A DNA stretch of 32,256 nt from Vibrio rhodolitus (GCF_003350325.1 NZ_QLYZ01000031.1:1-32256), one strand, 5' to 3'. Shown: positions 15,462 through 24,371, counted from the first letter of the stretch. The notes: generated by a model not told the origin, from the sequence alone. Program-made: numbers and translations.

Positions 15462-16841
15462 GTGTTAGCGCAAAAATTCACCCAGTGGCGTCAACATACT
15501 ACCAGTCTGGCATTTCAGCTGTTTAGTTATATGTCAGGTGTGGTGCTGTGTATTTTGCTGCTGCAAACCGCGACTGAACAAGCGCTTATTCGCACCATGT
15601 TGGTGTTGCCTGAGCCAGTAAAGCAGCAAATGCGTGACTTGGCATCTCAAGCGAGTGTGCTGATCGAATCGGGAGATATGGATGAGCTTGCCGATTGGGA
15701 AAACGCGCAACCTTATTATCTTTTTGTCTTAGATAAAAGCAGTCAGCCGCTGACGCATCGCAACATGCATCCGCATTTCGAGTTTAAACTTAAATTTTTA
15801 CGCGAGTTAGGCGCCAACCTCGGTGAACGAGTGGCAAAGCCGCTAATTGGTATTCCGCTTGCCAATAAAAACACACTGGTTATTCAACTGCCATCAGAGC
15901 TTCATCCTGCCCATCGTTTTATCAACTATTTAAACGGTAGTAAGATCATTATTGCCCTGACGATCCTAGTGTTGTTTTCTATCATTTTAGCGCGTAAGCT
16001 TCAGCAACCACTTAATCGACTGCGTGAAGCGAGCCACCGTCTTGCTCAAGGTGATTTTAAAGTCAGTGTTGTCTCTGAGCTGCAATCATCAACCTCTGAG
16101 TTTAATGAGTTGGCGCAAGACTTTGACGACATGAGTCGTCAAATTCACTCTCTAGCTGAAAAGCAAAAGCGCTTAATTCGCGACGTTTCCCATGAACTGC
16201 GTACGCCACTTGCTCGGCAAAATTTGGCGCTGCATTTGCTCAAACACAAAGTATCAGACAATAGCGTGCAGTTAGTTGAACGCCTTGAGCAAGAAGTCGA
16301 GGATATGGATGGCTTAATCGCCGAGATCCTCACATACAGTCAGTTAGAAAATGCGCGCTACGAGATTGAGCTAAAACCCGTTAGTTTGGAAAGTTATGCC
16401 GACTCACAAGTTGAGCAAAGTCGACTTGAACTAAAAGAGACACAAACCCTGAATTTCTGGTCGGCAGGTATGCCAACGCAAGTTTTGGCTGACGAAAGGC
16501 TAGTGGTTCGCTGCGTGCGCAACCTTATCACCAACTCGATCAAATATGCGGGGGAGGAGGCTATCATCGATGTGCTGTTTTACCCGGTTGAACATGCAAA
16601 CAAACCGTATATGGCGCTGGTGGTGCAAGATAATGGTAAGGGTATTGCTGACAATCGTTTAAAGATGGTGTTTGAACCATTTGCTCGTTTGGAATCGTCG
16701 CGTGATAAAAAAGCAGGCGGCTACGGGTTAGGTTTAGCGATTGTGCAAGAATCAATGCAGCTTATGGGCGGTATGGTTAATGCGCGTAACCGTAAAGGTG
16801 GCGGCTTGCATATAGAGTTGTTGTTTAACTTAGCGTCGTAA
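15462..16841 (+). CDS. CpxA-like sensor histidine kinase
   Basis: A 459-residue membrane kinase, partner of the preceding regulator. TM1 is at about 18-38. A periplasmic domain of about 120 residues follows ('LPEPVKQQMRDLASQA...'), then TM2 (about 162-180), a HAMP domain ('LQQPLNRLREASHRLAQGDF'), the dimerisation helix with phospho-acceptor His244 in 'RDVSHELRTPLAR', and a HATPase domain with N box 'RNLITNSIKYAG', G1 'VVQDNGKGI', F box 'FEPFARL' and G2 'GGYGLGLAIVQ'. The order and the HELRTPLAR sequence resemble CpxA. The start is GTG at 15462, directly after the regulator's stop. The periplasmic domain differs enough that the stimulus cannot be guessed. Confidence 0.93.
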   Translation: MLAQKFTQWRQHTTSLAFQLFSYMSGVVLCILLLQTATEQALIRTMLVLPEPVKQQMRDLASQASVLIESGDMDELADWENAQPYYLFVLDKSSQPLTHRNMHPHFEFKLKFLRELGANLGERVAKPLIGIPLANKNTLVIQLPSELHPAHRFINYLNGSKIIIALTILVLFSIILARKLQQPLNRLREASHRLAQGDFKVSVVSELQSSTSEFNELAQDFDDMSRQIHSLAEKQKRLIRDVSHELRTPLARQNLALHLLKHKVSDNSVQLVERLEQEVEDMDGLIAEILTYSQLENARYEIELKPVSLESYADSQVEQSRLELKETQTLNFWSAGMPTQVLADERLVVRCVRNLITNSIKYAGEEAIIDVLFYPVEHANKPYMALVVQDNGKGIADNRLKMVFEPFARLESSRDKKAGGYGLGLAIVQESMQLMGGMVNARNRKGGGLHIELLFNLAS

Positions 16842-16954
16842 AGACAAACCCAAATCTAATATTTCAGCGTACAAATGTGCGCTGAGTTGATTTTGAACTC
16901 AGAAACCTGCATGATGCACTTCGATGTTGCGTTATGTTGTGGTTTTAGAATTAG

Positions 16955-17524
16955 ATGTTCAAATCGATTTTCAAAGCTTGTTTTAAGCTCAATAAATGGA
17001 AAGTCGTTTCCTATCCTCCAGCAGATATTAAGCGCTGCGTTATGATTGGTGCGCCGCACACCAGCAATTGGGATTTTGTCTATTCTATGGTGGCTTATGA
17101 ATATATGGGCATCACTAACCCGCGTTTTACCATCAAAAAAGAGTGGCTTAGATTTCCATTCAATTTGATATTGTCGCCGTTGGGTGCGATTGCGATTGAC
17201 CGTTCGGCAAAAAAGCCGGGTGAAAAGCGCCCAAGCATGGTTGATGAAATGGTGAACTTTATCGAACAATCCGATGAAATTACGGTCTTAGTTACTCCAG
17301 AAGCCACCCGTTCGCCAGTAAGACGCTGGAAAAAAGGCTTCTATCAAGTTGCATTACAAGCGGATGTGCCAATCTTGCTGGGCTATTTGGATTACCAAAA
17401 GCGTGAAGCTGGGATCGGTAAGGTGTTGTACCCAAGTGGCGATTTGGAAAAAGATCTGCGCGAGATCTATGATTTCTACAATCAGATTCATCCCAAACAT
17501 CCAGAGCGTTTCTTAAAGCTCTAA
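16955..17524 (+). CDS. PlsC-type lysophospholipid / glycerol acyltransferase family protein
   Basis: A 189-residue acyltransferase-family protein. The catalytic HX4D motif is present as His35-TSNW-Asp40. The second block is 'LGAIAIDRSAKK' and the third 'VTPEATRSPVRRWKKGFYQVA', which correspond to the substrate-binding FPEGTRS-type motif with 'PEATRS'. It is shorter than PlsC (about 240 aa) and belongs to the small '1-acyl-glycerol-3-phosphate acyltransferase' group of uncertain substrate. The N-terminus has no clear TM helix; a hydrophobic stretch lies around 65-80 ('FPFNLILSPLGAI'). The start is the ATG at 16955 with no strong Shine-Dalgarno. It stands alone, with a terminator after it. Confidence 0.85.
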   Translation: MFKSIFKACFKLNKWKVVSYPPADIKRCVMIGAPHTSNWDFVYSMVAYEYMGITNPRFTIKKEWLRFPFNLILSPLGAIAIDRSAKKPGEKRPSMVDEMVNFIEQSDEITVLVTPEATRSPVRRWKKGFYQVALQADVPILLGYLDYQKREAGIGKVLYPSGDLEKDLREIYDFYNQIHPKHPERFLKL

Positions 17525-17565
17525 CTCACCGAGTTTCAATCCAATCACCTTGTTATTGTTACAAG

Positions 17566-17613
17566 AGCCTAGCTAGTACAACGTGCTAAAGACTGTCATA
17601 GTTAGGCTTTTTA
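17566..17613 (+). terminator. Rho-independent terminator after the acyltransferase gene
   Basis: agcctagcta (17566-17575) pairs with tagttaggct (17599-17608), one G-U, followed by ttttt. The loop of 23 bases is long, but the stem and T run are clear. Confidence 0.7.
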
Positions 17614-17699
17614 CAACACACCTGCGTGCTTTATGCCAAGCGTTTTTATTTTTGCTGATTGATCATTTGATGTTGAAAATCACGGACAAATAGGCGCGT

Positions 17700-17739
17700 G
17701 AATTTTACATTTGTTACGAATGCAAAGAATGTAAATTTC
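17700..17739. repeat. 12-bp inverted repeat in the gap before the TonB2 operon
   Basis: gaattttacatt (17700-17711) and aatgtaaatttc (17728-17739) are complementary at 11 of 12 positions with a 16-base spacer. It is about 270 bases upstream of the operon, and its role is unknown. A GC-rich stem-like stretch (about 17818-17877, gactaa...ttagtc) also lies in this gap. I see no gene in 17525-18006. Confidence 0.45.
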
Positions 17740-17918
17740 AATGCTAATGATATTGGTTATTACTTATATTTGCTTTTAATTTAAGGCACTCAAACAAGCT
17801 GGCTAGATGTCAGGTAAAAGACTAATCTACTCCGCATTTCTTAACGCAAGGGAGGGGAGTCTCCTTTAGTCGTTTGCAAATTTGATAAAATTCGCTAATA
17901 TGCGCTCTTAATTGTTAA

Positions 17919-17933
17919 TGATAATATTTATCA
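17919..17933. promoter_or_regulatory. Fur box upstream of the TonB2 operon
   Basis: tgataatatttatca matches the 7-1-7 Fur motif TGATAAT-N-ATTATCA with one mismatch. It is 74 bases upstream of the first gene of an iron-uptake energising operon, where Fur repression is expected. Confidence 0.82.
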
Positions 17934-18006
17934 AATAGAACTTTGGGATTTATTGGAACCTCAATCTTAGCTAAGGCTTTGATTGTTAATCTAACTAACT
18001 ACGATT

Positions 18007-18768
18007 ATGAACCTACTTAAAACCAGTTTAGCTATTCTTATAGCTGCGGCGATGAGCCCAGCATCAGCGTCGAATCTCGATACTGCTCAATCGATTCAAA
18101 ACAAAACCAACACAGCATCGGCGTCAAGCCAACTACGCATCAACAAAAGCAATGATGCGGCATTGTCACTGCAAGCAGAAATCGAGCAGCTACAAGAAGA
18201 AGTCAAAAACTTGGAAGTGTATCAGGCGCACCTGACGGCTTTGGTGGCAAACCAGAGTGAGGAAATGACTAGCATTGATGGTCAAATCCAAGAGATTAAG
18301 ATCACTCGTCAAGGCGTGGTTCCCCTGATGTACCAAATGGTTGCAGGTCTGAAATCAATCGTAGAGCAAGATGCGCCAATCAAATTACAACAACGTCAAG
18401 AACGCATCTCAAAACTTGAGTCACTGATGACGCGTGCGGATGTGAGTGACGCTGAAAAATACCGTCGTATTCTAGAGGCTTACCAAATTGAAATGGATTA
18501 CGGCACTAAGCTAGGTCTTTACCAAGGTCAGATTCAAGTTGCTGGTGAAGCGCGTGAAGCTGATATTTTGCATCTTGGCCGCGTGGCTCTGGTTGCTCGT
18601 AGCCTAAATGGTGCGAAATTCTGGTCTTGGGATAAACAAAACAATGCGTGGGTTGAAGTTGATAGTGCAATGAAGTCTGAGCTAGATAAAGCATACGGTG
18701 TAGCAGCGAAACAGACTGCACCAAGTTTGATCACCTTGCCGGTGTCTCTTATCGCGGAGGTGAAATAA
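18007..18768 (+). CDS. DUF3450 periplasmic coiled-coil protein of the TonB2 operon
   Basis: A 253-residue DUF3450 protein. A signal peptide is visible (MNLLKTSLAILIAAAMSPAS, cleaved near 'ASA'). Residues ~50-100 form a coiled coil ('LQAEIEQLQEEVKNLEVYQ'), followed by the conserved 'VVPLMYQMVAGLKSIVEQDAP', 'QERISKLESLMTRADVSDAEKYRRILEAYQIEMDYG' and 'LGRVALVARSLNGAKFWSWD'. Proteins of this family occur as the first gene of TonB2-type clusters in Vibrio, just before ttpC. The exact role is not established; location and coiled coil suggest a periplasmic partner of TtpC. It lies downstream of a Fur box and one base before the next gene, so iron-repressed co-expression is likely. Confidence 0.9.
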   Translation: MNLLKTSLAILIAAAMSPASASNLDTAQSIQNKTNTASASSQLRINKSNDAALSLQAEIEQLQEEVKNLEVYQAHLTALVANQSEEMTSIDGQIQEIKITRQGVVPLMYQMVAGLKSIVEQDAPIKLQQRQERISKLESLMTRADVSDAEKYRRILEAYQIEMDYGTKLGLYQGQIQVAGEAREADILHLGRVALVARSLNGAKFWSWDKQNNAWVEVDSAMKSELDKAYGVAAKQTAPSLITLPVSLIAEVK

Positions 18769-18769
18769 C

Positions 18770-20137
18770 ATGAAAATGAAATTAATTGCATCGCTGCTTG
18801 CCGCTAGCACACTTTCTTTTTCGACTTTTGCCAGCACAGATTTTGTTGGTGAAGCACGCCAAGAGAACCAGCAACAAGCCAAGCACAACCAAGTGCGCGA
18901 GTCAGGTTTTAAAGCCACTGAGCAAGAGCTGAAGCAGCTAAAAGCGCAGCTCGTTGCCAAGCGAGACCGCTTACAAGCAAACAACGACAAACTGGCTGAG
19001 AAGTTTAGCCAAAACGAAGATACGCTAGCGCGTTTAGAAGAGCAACTGCGTCTAGAAACGGGCAGTTTAGGTGAAGTATTTGGTGTGGTACGCCAAAACG
19101 CGAAAGAGCTACAAAACGAGCTAAATTACTCAGTGACGGGGGCGGGTGCTCAGTCATACAACGCGCAAATTGATGACATTATTGCTGCAACCACTTTGCC
19201 TTCGATGCCTCAATTGACCGCGTTATGGCAGGCAATGGATGAGCAAATCCAAGCAAGTGATGACCTTGCCCAAACAACGGTCGATTTTATCGATGGTGAA
19301 GGCAAAAAGAGCCAAGTTGACGCGCTTCGTCTAGGGGCAATTGGTCTGGTTGGTGAGCAAGGTTATTTAGCTTGGAATGGCGCGCGCAATGAAGCGACTG
19401 CTTATATCAAACAGCCTGACAATGGTCCTACTACAGCGTCTTTGTCTGAAGTAGCACAAGGGCAAACGGCGAATGTGATTCTTGACCCATCACGCGGCGT
19501 AATGTTAGAGCAATTGGCGCTTACGCCAAGCTTGAAAGATCGCCTGCAAGCAGGTGGTGTAGTCGGTAACATCATTCTTGGTCTATTGGCTATCGGTGCA
19601 ATCATTGCGCTAGTTCGCGGTGTTAGTTTGGCAATCGCGCGTCAAAAAATCCGTGCGCAATTGAAAAAACCAACCGAACCAGGGAACAACCCATTAGGTC
19701 GCATTCTTGCGGTTTACAATAAAGAGCAAAATCGCACAGTAGAAGCACTTGAACTGCGTTTACTAGAAGCGGTAGTGGATGAGCAAGCGAGCTTAGAGCG
19801 CGGTTTGTCGATGCTCAAACTGTTAGCAGCACTGGCGCCAATGCTTGGTCTACTGGGTACGGTTACTGGCATGATTGAGACATTCCAAGTGATCACTCAA
19901 TTTGGTAACGGCGATCCAAAAGTGATGGCGGGTGGTATTTCAATGGCGCTAGTGACTACTGTACTTGGTCTTGTCGCGGCGATGCCTCTGTTACTTGCGC
20001 ATAACGTATTAAGTTCGCAAGCTGAAAGTATTCGCAATATCCTTGAAAAACAAGGTATTGGCTTGGTGGCTGAGCAAGCAGAAAAAGCCACATTGGTTAA
20101 GAGCGACAAGCCACATGCAGTGGAGAGCGCTGCCTAA
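18770..20137 (+). CDS. ttpC: TonB2-system accessory protein TtpC (MotA/TolQ/ExbB family with N-terminal extension)
   Basis: A 455-residue TolQ/ExbB-like protein with a large periplasmic N-terminal region, as in TtpC of Vibrio. Signal peptide 1-21 ('LIASLLAASTLSFSTFAS'), coiled coil about 25-105, then a TM helix near 265-285 ('NIILGLLAIGAIIALVRG'). The C-terminal proton-channel domain (about 340-430) has 'LKLLAALAPMLGLLGTVTGMIETFQ' and 'GISMALVTTVLGLVAAMPLLLAHNVL'. In Vibrio, TtpC is known to be required with TonB2 for siderophore transport. The stop overlaps the start of exbB2 by one base (taATG), so translation is coupled. Confidence 0.93.
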   Translation: MKMKLIASLLAASTLSFSTFASTDFVGEARQENQQQAKHNQVRESGFKATEQELKQLKAQLVAKRDRLQANNDKLAEKFSQNEDTLARLEEQLRLETGSLGEVFGVVRQNAKELQNELNYSVTGAGAQSYNAQIDDIIAATTLPSMPQLTALWQAMDEQIQASDDLAQTTVDFIDGEGKKSQVDALRLGAIGLVGEQGYLAWNGARNEATAYIKQPDNGPTTASLSEVAQGQTANVILDPSRGVMLEQLALTPSLKDRLQAGGVVGNIILGLLAIGAIIALVRGVSLAIARQKIRAQLKKPTEPGNNPLGRILAVYNKEQNRTVEALELRLLEAVVDEQASLERGLSMLKLLAALAPMLGLLGTVTGMIETFQVITQFGNGDPKVMAGGISMALVTTVLGLVAAMPLLLAHNVLSSQAESIRNILEKQGIGLVAEQAEKATLVKSDKPHAVESAA

Positions 20138-20700
20138 TGTCTTCACTGTTTTCCCTATCATGGTTACCAAGCAGCCTACAGTCGAGTGACTGGCTGCTTG
20201 CGCTGCAAAGCTTTATGGAGCAGGGCGGTCAGGTACTTTGGTGGTTAGGTGCAGTGGTATTAGTGAGCTGGGTTTTGGTGGTTGAGAGAGTTATGTTTCT
20301 TTACTTCCAATACCCTAAGATGCGCTCTGAGTGGATCTCTCAGTGGCATGCCAGAACCGAGCAACACTCTTGGTATGCCTTGTCGATTCGCGATAGCTGG
20401 ATCGCTCAAGCGCATATGGCGCTAAACCAAAACCTAAACATGATCAAAGTGCTGGTGGCTATTTGCCCAATGCTTGGCTTACTGGGTACGGTGACTGGCA
20501 TGATTTCTGTTTTTGATGTCATGGCAAATCAAGGTAGCAGTAACCCTAAACTGATGGCGTCAGGTATTTCACTTGCCACTTTGCCAACTATGGCAGGGAT
20601 GGTCGCCGCTTTGGCTGGTATGTTTGTTCACGCTCGATTAGCGAAAGCATGCCAACTTCGAGAAATTAAACTAGAAAAATCTTTAAGGAGTCAGCGATGA
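20137..20700 (+). CDS. exbB2: ExbB2, proton-channel subunit of the TonB2 system
   Basis: A 187-residue MotA/TolQ/ExbB family protein with three hydrophobic segments: about 31-52 ('VLWWLGAVVLVSWVLVVERVMFL'), about 105-128 ('MIKVLVAICPMLGLLGTVTGMI') and about 145-170 ('GISLATLPTMAGMVAALAGMFV'). It shares the 'CPMLGLLGTVTGMI' channel motif with TtpC. With ExbD2 it converts the proton gradient into movement of TonB2. It starts within the ttpC stop codon and its own stop overlaps exbD2 by 4 bases (ATGA). Confidence 0.93.
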   Translation: MSSLFSLSWLPSSLQSSDWLLALQSFMEQGGQVLWWLGAVVLVSWVLVVERVMFLYFQYPKMRSEWISQWHARTEQHSWYALSIRDSWIAQAHMALNQNLNMIKVLVAICPMLGLLGTVTGMISVFDVMANQGSSNPKLMASGISLATLPTMAGMVAALAGMFVHARLAKACQLREIKLEKSLRSQR

Positions 20701-21101
20701 GACTCGGTAGACGCCAACATAAACAAGAAGAGGCGCAGATCGACCTTACTTCGATGCTTGATATTGTATTTATCATGCTGATCTTCTTTATCGTAACCAG
20801 CTCATTTGTACGCGAATCTGGGGTTGAGGTGAATCGCCCGCAAGCGTCAAACGTCGTAAGCCAAAAAGATGCCGGTATCTTTGTTGCCATCACTTCGGCA
20901 AATGATATCTACATTGATAAACGTGTAGTCGATGTAGAGCGCGTGCAAGCAACACTCGAGCACCTACTATTAGATAAGCCTGATGCATCACTAGTGATTC
21001 AAGCCGATGAGCATGCTTACAGTGGCACGGTAGTAAAAGTTATGGATGCCGCGAAAGGGGCTGGGGTCAAAAACATCGCTCTGGCAGCGGAGAAGAAATA
21101 G
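20697..21101 (+). CDS. exbD2: ExbD2, energising subunit of the TonB2 system
   Basis: A 134-residue ExbD/TolR protein. The single TM helix (about 20-40, 'SMLDIVFIMLIFFIVTSSFV') contains the essential membrane aspartate, Asp22. The periplasmic part (about 45-134) has 'GIFVAITSANDIYIDKRVV' and 'ASLVIQADEHAYSGTVVKVMDAAKGAGVKNIALA', typical of the family. It overlaps exbB2 by 4 bases and its stop codon shares a base with the tonB2 GTG start. Confidence 0.95.
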   Translation: MRLGRRQHKQEEAQIDLTSMLDIVFIMLIFFIVTSSFVRESGVEVNRPQASNVVSQKDAGIFVAITSANDIYIDKRVVDVERVQATLEHLLLDKPDASLVIQADEHAYSGTVVKVMDAAKGAGVKNIALAAEKK

Positions 21102-21721
21102 TGATCCGTCTTCTACTATCAATTCCCATTGCAGGGGCGATTGCTTTAGCGCTGTTCAGCTTTATGGCGTGGATGGTTGATAATGGTCATCGCCGCGCAC
21201 CTGAACCAAGTGAAGCGGTTAGCTTTAACATGGTGATGATGGAAAACGAGCAGGAAGTTCAGCGCCGTCAGCGTAGTGTGCCTGAACAGCCTAAGCCGCC
21301 AGAAGTTCCAGAGCAAATGGAAGTGTCGCAAGCGCGCGCTGAAACGACAAGTGTATCGCCGATGTCGATGCAGCCAACGCTCGGACTTGATACTGCCATT
21401 GATGGGCTTGCGATTAGTGCGCCGACCTTTGGGGATTTTGGCGTAAACCAACAAGCAATGCCGCTTTATCGTGTTGAGCCGCGTTACCCAGCTAAAGCAT
21501 TACGTCGTGGAGCTGAGGGCTTTGTGGTACTAAGATTTACCATCGATCCAACGGGGCGCCCGACAGACATTGAAGTAGTCGATGCTAATCCGAAACGCAT
21601 GTTTGAGAAAGAAGCTGTACGCGCTTTGCGTAAGTGGAAGTATCAACCAAAAGTGGAAGATGGCAGTGCTCTATCGCAATTTGGTCAAACGGTTAGATTG
21701 GAGTTTAAGTTAGCAAAATGA
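21101..21721 (+). CDS. tonB2: TonB2 energy-transducing protein
   Basis: A 206-residue TonB that contacts outer-membrane receptors. N-terminal TM anchor (about 3-24, 'LLLSIPIAGAIALALFSFMAWMV') with the expected 'S...H'-type residues (Ser5, a His at ~31). The proline-rich spacer is very short ('PEQPKPPEVPEQ', about 63-75), as known for TonB2 compared with TonB1. The C-terminal TonB domain (about 117-206) has 'YRVEPRYPAKALRRGAEGFV' and 'VRALRKWKYQPKVEDG'. It starts with GTG at 21101, overlapping the exbD2 stop, and overlaps the next gene by 4 bases. Confidence 0.94.
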   Translation: MIRLLLSIPIAGAIALALFSFMAWMVDNGHRRAPEPSEAVSFNMVMMENEQEVQRRQRSVPEQPKPPEVPEQMEVSQARAETTSVSPMSMQPTLGLDTAIDGLAISAPTFGDFGVNQQAMPLYRVEPRYPAKALRRGAEGFVVLRFTIDPTGRPTDIEVVDANPKRMFEKEAVRALRKWKYQPKVEDGSALSQFGQTVRLEFKLAK

Positions 21722-22890
21722 TTAAACGTACACTCTTGATCAGTTTACTCAGCTTAAGTGCTTTTAGCTCTGTTGCGGCAGAGCTCAGCCAGTACACCGC
21801 AGTGCGAGTACAAAAAGCCAATGAAATGGCGCAAGAAGAGCAATTTAAACAGGCGATCACGGCACTTAAAGCGATTGATACCTCACGTGCTTACGACCAA
21901 GCTTTCGTTGCGCGCATGCTGGGGGTTTTCTACTGGCAAGATGGTCAGGCAAAAAACGCGATCAAACAACTTCAGTACGCGGTTGATTCTAAGCAGCTAC
22001 AAGATGAGCAGGCTTGGATAACGCAAAAAATGTTGGCGGATTTGCTACTTAGCGATCAGCAGTATAAAAAATCACTCGCGCATTACTATCATCTGACTAA
22101 GCAAGTTCCTGAAAAGCAGAAAGTTGATGAACTTTGGCTGCGTATCGCTCAGGCACACTACCAAGTGAGTGAGTGGCAACAGGTTGTTCCTGCTGTCGAT
22201 AAATACCGCGCGATGCAAAACAAAGATGAGCTTCAGCCGCTTTCTCTCAAGCTAGGAGCACAACTGCAACTCAAGCGTTGGAAAGATGCAATTCCAACCT
22301 TAGAGCGCTTAATTGTATTGCAACCAGATAAGATTAACTGGTGGCGACAATTGGTTAGCTTACAAATGCAAGTGAATGATAATAAGAGCGCACTGAGCAC
22401 CTTGGCGTTGGCAAAGCAGCAAGGGTTAGAACTCTCGCAGCAAGATCGCCGCTTACTTGCGCAGCTATATGCGCAGCGTGGTATTCCTGAACGTGCGGCA
22501 ATCGAGATAAGTGAACTCGATGATGCAGGCTCAGATCTAAAGTTGATCGTCACGCAAGCCAGTTACTGGCAGCATGCTCGTGAATGGGATAAGGCGCTTA
22601 CACAGTGGCAAATCGCCGCCAAGCACAATGCCAAATACCATTGGAATGTTGCACAGATCATGGTGCAAGAAGGTCAGTATCAAAAAGCGCTGGTTGTGCT
22701 TGATAAAGTCAAAGGACGCAGTGAAGACGTTGCTTTGGCAAAAACACGTGCGTACTACAAGCTAAACCAGTTAGAAGATGCGCTTATTCAAGCTAAGAAA
22801 GCTGACAATATTGAAAGCAGCAAGCAATCGAAAGGTTGGATTAAATACCTATCTCAATTGCGTAAAGTGAGCGAGCAGCGCGCCGGCTAA
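21718..22890 (+). CDS. TPR-repeat periplasmic protein of the TonB2 operon
   Basis: A 390-residue protein with a signal peptide (LLISLLSLSAFSSVAA, cleaved before 'ELSQ'). Most of the rest is helical TPR-like repeats: 'QFKQAITALKAIDTSRAYDQAFVARMLGVFYWQDGQAKNAI', 'WKDAIPTLERLIVLQPDKINWWRQL', 'WDKALTQWQIAAKHNAKYHWNVAQIMVQEGQYQKALVVLDKV' and others. A TPR gene is the usual last member of Vibrio TonB2 clusters and is thought to support the system, but its molecular role is not clear. It overlaps tonB2 by ATGA and is followed by a strong terminator, which ends the operon. Confidence 0.9.
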   Translation: MIKRTLLISLLSLSAFSSVAAELSQYTAVRVQKANEMAQEEQFKQAITALKAIDTSRAYDQAFVARMLGVFYWQDGQAKNAIKQLQYAVDSKQLQDEQAWITQKMLADLLLSDQQYKKSLAHYYHLTKQVPEKQKVDELWLRIAQAHYQVSEWQQVVPAVDKYRAMQNKDELQPLSLKLGAQLQLKRWKDAIPTLERLIVLQPDKINWWRQLVSLQMQVNDNKSALSTLALAKQQGLELSQQDRRLLAQLYAQRGIPERAAIEISELDDAGSDLKLIVTQASYWQHAREWDKALTQWQIAAKHNAKYHWNVAQIMVQEGQYQKALVVLDKVKGRSEDVALAKTRAYYKLNQLEDALIQAKKADNIESSKQSKGWIKYLSQLRKVSEQRAG

Positions 22891-22903
22891 ATTCAATGCA
22901 TAT

Positions 22904-22934
22904 ACAAAGGGAGCCAAGTGGCTCCCTTTGTTTT
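22904..22934. terminator. Rho-independent terminator, end of the TonB2 operon (likely two-way)
   Basis: acaaagggagcc (22904-22915) pairs perfectly with ggctccctttgt (22920-22931), a 12-bp stem with a 4-base loop, followed by ttt. It lies between two convergent genes and may serve both. Confidence 0.9.
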
Positions 22935-22954
22935 AATACGACTATTTTTTACGC

Positions 22955-23179
22955 TTATTTGTTTCCCTGACAAACGTATTCTGCTCGCCAGAACAGACTG
23001 GCGTCTGTTTTGATACTGTTGAGTAAATCCTTGCCCGACATCTGAGGAAAGGCGTGTCTTACGCACGCATCCTCAAGTACTTCTGCCTTTGAATAGGCGC
23101 GCACGTGGGTAAAGGTGCTTGAAAGGTTCTTCGACAGCATATTCTTCGATAAACAAATACCATAAACATCCCGTTTCAT
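22955..23179 (-). CDS. Small protein of unknown function (74 aa)
   Basis: I do not recognise the family. The frame is supported by a good Shine-Dalgarno (AGGGG, 7 bases before the ATG at 23179), and it is followed by a shared terminator. The product is basic at the N-terminus (MKRDVYGICLSKNMLSKNLSS), has three Cys (one near the C-terminus in 'EYVCQ') and no TM helix. Its C-terminal half contains 'AEVLEDACVRHAFPQMSGKDLLNSIKTDASLFWRAEYVC', which looks like a folded small domain. It is convergent with the TonB2 operon and lies about 200 bases downstream of the ABC importer, on the same strand. Confidence 0.7.
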   Translation of the reverse strand: MKRDVYGICLSKNMLSKNLSSTFTHVRAYSKAEVLEDACVRHAFPQMSGKDLLNSIKTDASLFWRAEYVCQGNK

Positions 23180-23382
23180 GGTTATTCCCCTAAACGTTGT
23201 GCGTCTTATAGTCTTATTTTGGGACGCGATGAGTGGGCGACAGTGCTTCTCCAGCTACCTTTAATTATACGAAGAAGGTACTTGGTTTGCCTAAAAAACA
23301 ACCACTAGTTCCTGTGGCAAAGATCAATTTATCGAACAAAATTTGTGCAATAAATTAATCTTTCTTATGGAGTGAGAAAGTA

Positions 23383-24297
23383 TTAGCGTAGATGCTGACG
23401 TTTTTCCAACTGACGGAAAAACGTTGAGAGCCCAAAGCAGAGGGTGAAGTAGGCAAAACCCACAATTAGCCAGATCTCAAAAATGTAGCCGGATGAGTTA
23501 GCGATCTCGGTGCCAACGAAAGTCATCTCTTGAATAGAGATCAGCGACACAATCGAGGTATCTTTCACCAGCGAGATGGTTTGCCCAGCAAGGGCAGGGG
23601 TGATGTTCTTGAGAACTTGCGGCGCGATGACATAACGGTATTTTACCCAGCCAGACATACCTAATGAGTCAGCTGCTTCCCATTGCCCTTTATCAATGCT
23701 CTCCAGCCCTGAACGGACCACTTCGGCAACATAAGCCGAAGAAAGCAGCCCGACACATAGCACGCCAGAGAGCAGATTTTCCCAAAGATTGGCAGGACCA
23801 AAGAAGAACGCTTGCAGCGTATTGGTTTCACTTGGGTAGTTACGCAGCAGATCTTCTAAACCAAGTAACGGGATTAATTGGTTTGAGATGAAAAAGTAGA
23901 AAATAAACACGAACACCAAAGGCGGGATATTACGCACCAATTGGATAAACGCGTTAGCAGGTTTGTTTAGCCAAGCAGAATTAGAAAACTTAGCCAGCCC
24001 GAGCAGAGTACCGACCACAAGAGCAAAAGCAATGCCCCAGATACTCAAGCGGATGGTGGCAATAAAGCCTTGGAAGAAATAAGGCAAACTACCATCAGCG
24101 CGGGGAGTGAATAGAAGTGAAAGAGCCTCTTGCCAGTGCCAAATATAATTAACGCCAACCGACGAGCGGTAGTAGAGCCAAGCGCCAAAGGCGATACACG
24201 CGATAAGCAACGCAATATCTAAGCTGTTTAAGCGTAATCGCTTATTCGCTGGCGCTGGACTGTTTGTCACGCTTTGGGTGGAAGAGTGCTCTGTCAC
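23383..24297 (-). CDS. Polar amino-acid ABC transporter permease (HisM/GlnP type), long form
   Basis: An inner-membrane permease subunit. Five or more TM helices are visible, and the ABC-permease EAA loop reads 'EAADSLGMSGWVKYRYVIAPQVLKNITPAL'. 'ATIRLSIWGIAFALVVGTLLGLAKFS' and 'IQLVRNIPPLVFVFIFYFF' are standard for polar amino-acid importers. The frame opens at a TTG at 24324, but the GTG at 24297 has AGG about 9 bases upstream and is preferred (304 aa). An N-terminal cytoplasmic stretch of ~30 residues and an extra TM precede the core, so it is longer than the second permease (266 aa). It is the last gene of the four-gene operon. Confidence 0.9.
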   Translation of the reverse strand: MTEHSSTQSVTNSPAPANKRLRLNSLDIALLIACIAFGAWLYYRSSVGVNYIWHWQEALSLLFTPRADGSLPYFFQGFIATIRLSIWGIAFALVVGTLLGLAKFSNSAWLNKPANAFIQLVRNIPPLVFVFIFYFFISNQLIPLLGLEDLLRNYPSETNTLQAFFFGPANLWENLLSGVLCVGLLSSAYVAEVVRSGLESIDKGQWEAADSLGMSGWVKYRYVIAPQVLKNITPALAGQTISLVKDTSIVSLISIQEMTFVGTEIANSSGYIFEIWLIVGFAYFTLCFGLSTFFRQLEKRQHLR

Positions 24298-24371
24298 TTT
24301 TTTGTACCTAAAAACTATTCTCAAGAGAGATGTTTAATAAAACTCGGTTAATTTGCCACTACAAGCTAGGG

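Noticed and set aside
16856..17269. Minus-strand reading frame of 137 codons
   Set aside because: It runs antisense to the acyltransferase, whose HX4D and PEATRS motifs are intact.
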